This document shows, in pieces, positions 57,535-64,000 of a stretch of DNA of 64,000 nucleotides. Location: contig NC_084766.1 of NCBI RefSeq assembly GCF_028858725.1, positions 22,670,501 through 22,734,500 of the forward strand, read 5' to 3'. Positions within the stretch are counted from its first letter, which is position 1, and each line of letters begins with the position of its first letter. The notes beneath the pieces were generated by a model. It was not told where the DNA came from. It was given only the letters and a program-made list of their open reading frames with translations, and searched no databases. Source of the DNA: Colius striatus (taxonomy: Eukaryota > Chordata > Aves > Coliiformes > Coliidae). Made by a program: the position numbers and the translations under genes.

Positions 57535-60500
57535 CTGTAAGATATTAAACAAAGGGAGCATTAAAATTACCATGTGGTTAAACACTCATGGATATAAATT
57601 AAGAAAAAATACAGGAAATGTACTTCCAGTAACATTTTGTACATAAAAATGCTTAATATATGTCTAATAAGTAGTTTAATTGCTAAATCATTCATGCATT
57701 TGGTTTTCTTCTCTTTTTAACACAGCTCTTTGGCATGACTTGTGTTATCCTTCTCCTTAAAACAATTAAGTGCAGTTTAAACAATTGCTTTAAGATTAAG
57801 TGCATCAGGAAAGAACGTAATTACCTAAATGAATAATTTTCAATGTTAACACTTTGATCAGAACTGACTTTACAACACTCCACAGCTATAATGGGAATGC
57901 CAGCTGATTTCTGACCTTACACAAATCATTTCATCAGCAGACCTCATTCTCATAGTGTTTGCGGTTATAACAGAAGGCGGAAAATGATATATTACTGGGA
58001 CCAGACTGTCTGAGAAACCATTAGAGTATCATAGAATCGTAGGGTTGGAAGAGACTTTTAGAGATCATCTAGTCCAACTCCCCTGCAGAAGCAGGTCAAC
58101 CTAGATAAAGTTGCATAGGAACATGTCCAGGCAAGTCTTGCAGACCTCCAAGGAGGGAGACTCCACACCCACCCTGGGCAGCCTGTGCCAGGGCTCCCTC
58201 ACCCTCTCAGTAAAATAGTTTTTTCTTATATTTAAATGAAACTTTTTGTGTTCCAGCTTCATCCCATTACCCCTTTTCCTGTTGCTAGATACCATAGCAA
58301 AAAGGGATGTCCCAACCTCCTGACATCCACCACTTATTTATATATATTAATAAGATCTGTAACTCTGAGCTGTAAAAACTTGTGATTTCAGGTCTCCAGT
58401 GACATAGTCTGATATCTTTATCACAGATTGCTTTTATTCATCAGCTGTACTGACCTCATGACAGTATTCATTATAATTAAGGCACTTTATGTACCTCATT
58501 TTTCACTCAGCACGTATCATTTAGCACCTCTCATTTAAAAACCCCACACCACTAAAGTGAAGCCAATGTCAGGACACAGATAGAGCTTTCTGCGAAAGAC
58601 TGATTTTATAGTGAAACCTGTTGGAAGTCTGGTCATATGAGAAACTTCTATAGAATGCATATATAGATATATTTAGTTTCTTCCCATAGTGTATGTTTTT
58701 CCTGTTCACCTAATCTAAGTGTTTTTTATTAGACCTGAGCTGAAGACTTAACACAACAAATACAGGAAAGTAATGAATTTTTTCAAAAAGGGCTTAAAAA
58801 ATTTTGCCTTCCATTCTTCATTATAAGTTGTATATTTCATTCCACATTTTAGTCTTGCTTCCCTCATCTCTGATACACAATCAGGCTACCAAAAGATTAT
58901 TGGAAGCATTGCTTACAAAGAGAAGTACAAACGCCAAAGTGTTCTTTCCCTTTTTTAAAGCTTTCTTTAAACATGAAACCTCACTACTCAGATGGTTGAG
59001 TAATGTGTAGAGCTTAGCTAAAAAGAAACTATCTTCCAGCTTCCTCATTAGTAATTACAGCTGTCTCTTAGAAATGAAAATAACTTTCAACAAAGGAAAT
59101 TGGAATTAGATGAGACTTAGCTAAACAATATTAGGAAATAACTGGACTAACATGATGTGATTATTTGTCCGCAGACCATGGTTCAGGCTCAGCAACTGTG
59201 TACCCACTCAAGACATGAGGTAGTAGTATTTGTCTTATGCTGAAAGGAACCTTCCTACCCATGCTACTCATTTTAGAGCAATTGTGGTAGCTAGAGACAA
59301 TTAATCCCACTTTATGAGATTTGCTTAAAAAGTACATTTAAATAGCTGAGTATTTATCAGTTTTTTGAATCCTGAAATAAACAACAACATTAAATTTTAA
59401 TCTCATAATGTTTATTATCAGAAAAGAAAAATTTGATCCTTTTATTATGTCGGCTGGAATTTTAGGATATTCCACAATATCCTGCTCTACAGGCTACAAC
59501 ATGGGTCTGATACCTAAAGAGTATTTCTAGAAGCTAAATCTTTGTCCAATTTTACTTAAAAAACCTATTCAACCTATTCTCAGTGCAGAAGAATAAATAA
59601 GTCATGACAATAATGAGAAATACTTCACAAACACACCTTGAAGTTTTACTCAGAAGTCACACTATTAATTTATAGTAAAAGGATACAGAGTGTTACCTGC
59701 CAATATATAAAAAATAAACTACTTGTAAACAGGTGCACAGAAAAATGTTTCAAGATTTCCTGCAACAATGCACGACACCTGTAAGAGTAGCTTGGATTAT
59801 TATCTAAACTAACCAGATACATTAAATCTACAAACTTGGGGTAAAGATCTCAGAAGAATCGTTTTTCTGTGGGTTTTGGGTTTTCTTTCCTAATAGACTC
59901 GGCTTATAGTTATGCTTGAAACATCATTAATAGCCATCTTCTACAGCTTACTGTTTCTATCTTGTGCCCCAGCTGGCACCTGGCAGTGTCTATAAATGAA
60001 AAGTAATGAGGAATGAAAAGAAGGAGAGAAGGTTTAAATGGTTTGTTTACAGTTTGGGGGAAGTGTTTATCTGCATGTGTTCGGGTCCTTTTCAAAAAGG
60101 CTTCCCAGCCTTTAATCATAAATGCATGTAAGCACCAGTTATTTTTCTTCCGACATTTATTGTTTGTTAGAGAAAGGACCATCCCCCCAAAAATCTAACT
60201 GTAGACTTAGATCTGAAAATTGCTTATTGCTCATCACTGACATTAATATGTCTTTACAATAGCAAAATTATGATTTTTAAAAAAGGCGTTTCATTTTTCG
60301 CATGACTTCTTTTACTTTATATTGTCACTTTCTAAAAAAAAAAAAACAAACCTCAAGCAAACAATCACAACATGCAAGTCAAACCCACATCAAATTTATA
60401 ACTACAAGTACCCAGAACAGTTTACTTTTCATTTCATCATGAAATGATTTGAATTGATTAGACTATCACAGGTGTTCCATGTGCACTAAAGGCTACAGTT

Positions 60501-63500
60501 TGAAAGAACATTTTAATACATATTTCCATTATTTAGAAAAAAGGTGCATTTACATTAGAGAAAATTGCATGTGTGATCAGTTGTTTTTTTCCCCCATGCA
60601 GATGGACAGAAATCAAAACATTCTCATTTTTGCATAATCAAATTTCTTAAAAATCTCTGCCTCTCTCGTTCCTCATTCTTTTTCTGGAGCCATTTCATTT
60701 TCTAATTATGAATTGTGGTAAATTAGTGACTATCTATCTAACATGTATTTGTGTGATTTTTTTCCCCCCCTCTTTTTAAAGTTATGTAGCTTTTGTATGT
60801 ATTGCAAGAATATTTGCTTTGTTGCCTCTGGACAACTTAACTTGTACTAAAGCCTGTATGGCTTAACCAGTGCACTGTATGTGTAGGAAGTTATCAAGCA
60901 TGGATGATCTCCAGTTCAAGTGGAATCCTCTTTGACCCACAAAGTTGAACAAGCTGCAAAAACCAGTCTCTCCAGTTAGCTGGAGGCTGAGATTTCTTGA
61001 GGTGCCAGCTGATATAATACACTACAGCTGACAAGTTTTACAAAGAACTGTCTGTCCAACTTGGTGGTTTTAGAGAGAAAACAGAAAAGATGAGAGACAG
61101 ATAGTAAAGGCTATAGAGAGTGTTCTCCAATCCTTAATGATCTCAAACTCAAGCCCAAAGGCCATTTTGGATTGAAGAGGAAAGTGAAGCACAGAAGGAC
61201 ATTTATACACTAAACGCATTGCCTGATCTGCATATCTGCCCATCTCTCAAATACTTATCTTAGGCCAATATTCCAAGTAAAAAGGTTCATTGCAGCAAGA
61301 ACTTATAAAAGCAGCAGCCCTGAGGAAATGGAGGCTACTGTGGCCCAACGTAGACAGCCCTTGTTTCAGGGTCACAACTACAACTTACTTTCTTCTTAAT
61401 GCCTGAGAGCCAGGTCCTCATTAGTAACTAATGCTTTTCTCTAGTTGCTCTCTTGGGATGAACAAATACTAGAAACATTCAAGGGCCTCAGCCAGCTAAT
61501 ATTGTAAATGAAAATAATCAGTAATGCTAGTTTTAACTTGCATTGCCTGTAATTAAAGATAATTAAGAGGGCAAACTTAAGAGTTGTGTTTCTTAACTAC
61601 AAGCACCAACTCTTCATTCAAATTGGTTGAGAGATTTTTATGTAAAATCAGGCCTGCAGATAAAGGTGCAGTCTGTGTCTGAATCTTTGAAACGCTTTTC
61701 AGCAATAGACAGCAATGTTCAGATTCAGTTTAATTGTGACAGGTATAGACTGGATGGGACCCTTTGATCAGCAACTCTGCATACAGAACAGATTTTCAAA
61801 CTTCTGCTGATGATACATTTAGAAGGCTTGGCTCTAGGTGCTTCTAAAAAGTTTTAGGTTTCTTAAAAATACCATTAGAAATTCTACACGTAACAACATA
61901 ACAAAAAAGACCATTCAGTGAATCCTAAAAGGAAACATTTTTTAGGCCTGGGTTGCTTTACTAATGTTGACCTCTAGAAATTCAGGATTATCAGATGTAT
62001 TGACAAAGGGGTCACTAGCTGTGATAACATATGTAAAGGAAGGTGGAAAGGTTTACCATTGCAGATACAATAGACTCTGAAAGAAGTATTTGCTGTGTCA
62101 CTAAATACCTAGCTGTGCTCAAAGACTGGCAAGGCTGCCTTGAGATAAAACAAAAAGAAACTAAACCACCCTCTCTTTGATCTGGTCACAGCTCAGTATA
62201 TAAGAAATGTATGTCAAGTGAAGGGCAATGGGTGGGCCTGGCCTGTGACACATCCCCAAGCTCAAACATCAGCTGGCAGCTTTTGGCCCTTCTGCATGTA
62301 AGATATTCCACAAAAGCTTACCAAAGTTAAAATCATTTTGAAGAAAGAAAAATATAGATAACATGAGGAAAAATAAAGTGTGTAATAAGCCTCCAACTCA
62401 GACATAAGATGAGGTACAAAAGTCCCCAGACTTTATAAAGAGAAGTCAGATCTGTGTAATAAGGAATTCTTCCACCATTTAAATACAATTTCTTGAAAAT
62501 TAGTTTAATTGGTATTCTAAGGCTGTGAAGACATTTACACATTCATATTACATAAATATGTCTATTATGGCTCAGAGCAGTTGGCATGCATGGCTCCTCA
62601 GCAGCCACAGCCTCCCTCTGCTCCTGGGAACATAGAGGGATTTCATGGGTACACAGACTTGTGCACAGTGAATCCAGCAATTTGGACCTCCCATGTGACC
62701 ACTGTCAGTATTTCAACTGTACAGCTGCCTATGTCACATGGTGAGTGACAGCCCATAACAAGTGACACTCCTCTGCTACAAGAATTTATCACCTGGGCAC
62801 AACTGCTTCAGCGCATCTGGCTGTGAGCACAGATGTGTGTGTGTGTCTGTGTTTGGGAGTGGTGCTGATCATGTTTTTTGAAACAGGGCTGACTGCAGCG
62901 TCAGTAGGGAGTGGTGACAAAACAAAAACCAGTTTTCCATGAATCACAGGAAGTTATCTCTATTACAAACATACTTATTTCTGTTTATCTAGAGGATCAG
63001 AATTGTACCTTCGTAAATTTCTGGTGCTCACAGGGCTGTCTGAATCACCTGGTTTGCCTCTTGAAAAATCCCTGTTTGGACTCAGAGACCAGTTTCTTTA
63101 GTTAAAAAGGGCAGAATTTTGAACAGGGTACGGGTCTAAAAGGGAAGCTTTTGTAAGCAAATTGTCATGTTCAGTATTAAGTGATCTGCAGATTTCTTCT
63201 CCTTCTAACATCAGTTAGATTTTTAACTGATGAAGTTGAATTGATTTCAAAATAGTAATAACAATAAAAAACGACACTGTAAGTCAGCAAGTCTGCACTC
63301 CAGTTTCAGTTTTTACCTTTTTGAGTAAATCTGTTTCTCCTTGACAGGGTACCCTGTAGGTCAGTGTTTAGAAACTCCCATTTTCTGAAGATTATTACTA
63401 CCTCTATTCACTTAAAGCAAGACTTTATGTAGGTATAGCCCTCATTTTTGTCTGGAGAAAGGCAGCATAACATCACAAAAACAAAAGTATTTTTTTTTTT

Positions 63501-64000
63501 CAGGAGAATTCAAATGCTTAGCACTGCAAACCCAGAATGGGATTTTGTCCAGTACAAATTTAGACTTTAAAAATATCCCCCCAAAATCCCAGCTGCTTTG
63601 GTTATGGAGGTTTTTTTACTGAAAAGAATCACATACATACACACAAAAAAAAGAAAAAAGATCAGGAGGCATACAATGGAATTTGAAGAATAAAAGGTAA
63701 GTTATTAGAAGATAAACCCCAAAACTCAAAGAGTAGAAAATTAAAGATTGCTACAGCTACCTCTCATTTAAAAAATCCCCACCATTAAGAGAGGAGGGAA
63801 CAGCATACTCAGCTCTCTCCTTTACTACTTCTCCCAGCACAATTATACAAGCACCTTCTGCCCAGCTGTCTATATTTTGTGTTTCTATTAGCCTTTAGTT
63901 TTATAAACAGGTGTGCAGCTGACCAAATGAAGAAAGTTATTGTTTTTGGACAAATGGGAAAACTGCTTGCTGGGGAGACGGTGGGGGAGAACAACCTGCT
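57535..64000 (-). other. BLNK: BLNK 5' intron, to window edge
   Basis: Visible exon 1 starts with a split codon, so the gene continues to the right. I looked for the exon encoding the conserved MDKLNKITVPAS start on the minus strand and did not find it, so this whole stretch is read as intron. Apart from one CR1 copy it holds no recognised feature. Confidence 0.65.
58028..58350 (-). mobile_element. CR1 LINE 3' fragment
   Basis: ATCATAGAATCGTAGGGTTG, then 'ccagtccaac'-like blocks, 'ctgggcagcctgtgccaggg' and 'gttccagcttcatcccatta'. The order is that of the CR1 3' end on the minus strand. It is the least diverged 3' end here together with the copy at 42193. Confidence 0.95.

Noticed and set aside
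57535-64000. Search for the first BLNK coding exon
   Set aside because: No minus-strand match to the conserved MDKLNKITVPAS start was found, so it probably lies beyond the right edge.
1-64000. tRNA genes, CRISPR arrays, bacterial-type operons or defence systems
   Set aside because: None seen; sequence character is that of an avian nuclear genome with spliced genes and LINEs.

Overview
The window is vertebrate nuclear DNA, almost certainly from a bird. Several CR1 LINE 3' ends are present, each with the avian signature of an octamer-like tail next to a 'GGTTGGAAGGGAC'-type block. There are also C/T-rich endogenous-retrovirus LTR-like repeats of a kind common in non-galliform birds, and large introns with a compact CpG-island promoter. 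I cannot name the species.

Two protein-coding genes are convincing, and they converge tail to tail. ZNF518A is on the + strand: a CpG-island promoter and untranslated first exon(s) lie at about 9.75-11.28 kb, followed by an intron and one large coding exon at 14963-19606. That exon encodes 1547 residues with six N-terminal C2H2 fingers and one C-terminal finger. BLNK (SLP-65/BASH, the B-cell linker adaptor) is on the - strand. I traced 21 coding exons from 57534 down to the stop codon at 27528; every junction has GT-AG borders and compatible codon phase. The first roughly 17 codons and the BLNK promoter lie beyond the right edge. Human chromosome 10 has the same neighbour order and orientation (ZNF518A +, BLNK -), which supports both calls.

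Layout: 1-9.7 kb is upstream intergenic DNA with CR1 copies, two diverged LTR-like repeats (5.2-7.05 kb) and a long CCTT/CTTT microsatellite (8.39-8.54 kb). 9.75-11.28 kb is the CpG island. 11.3-14.87 kb is the 5' UTR intron. 14.87-20.36 kb is the ZNF518A coding exon and 3' UTR. 20.4-27.0 kb is the tail-to-tail intergenic region, with a CR1 element that keeps part of its endonuclease ORF. 27.0-57.5 kb is BLNK with CR1 pieces in its introns, and 57.5-64 kb is BLNK 5' intron.

The two genes are not known to work together. BLNK is a cytoplasmic scaffold that Syk phosphorylates after B-cell-receptor engagement. ZNF518A is a nuclear zinc-finger protein. No exotic defence, mobile or RNA system is visible. 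The most interesting points are in the BLNK linker: a chain of micro-exons, an additional YxxP tyrosine motif and a repeated PVNRF(T/S)K module compared with human BLNK as I recall it, and CR1 copies lying very close to exon borders.
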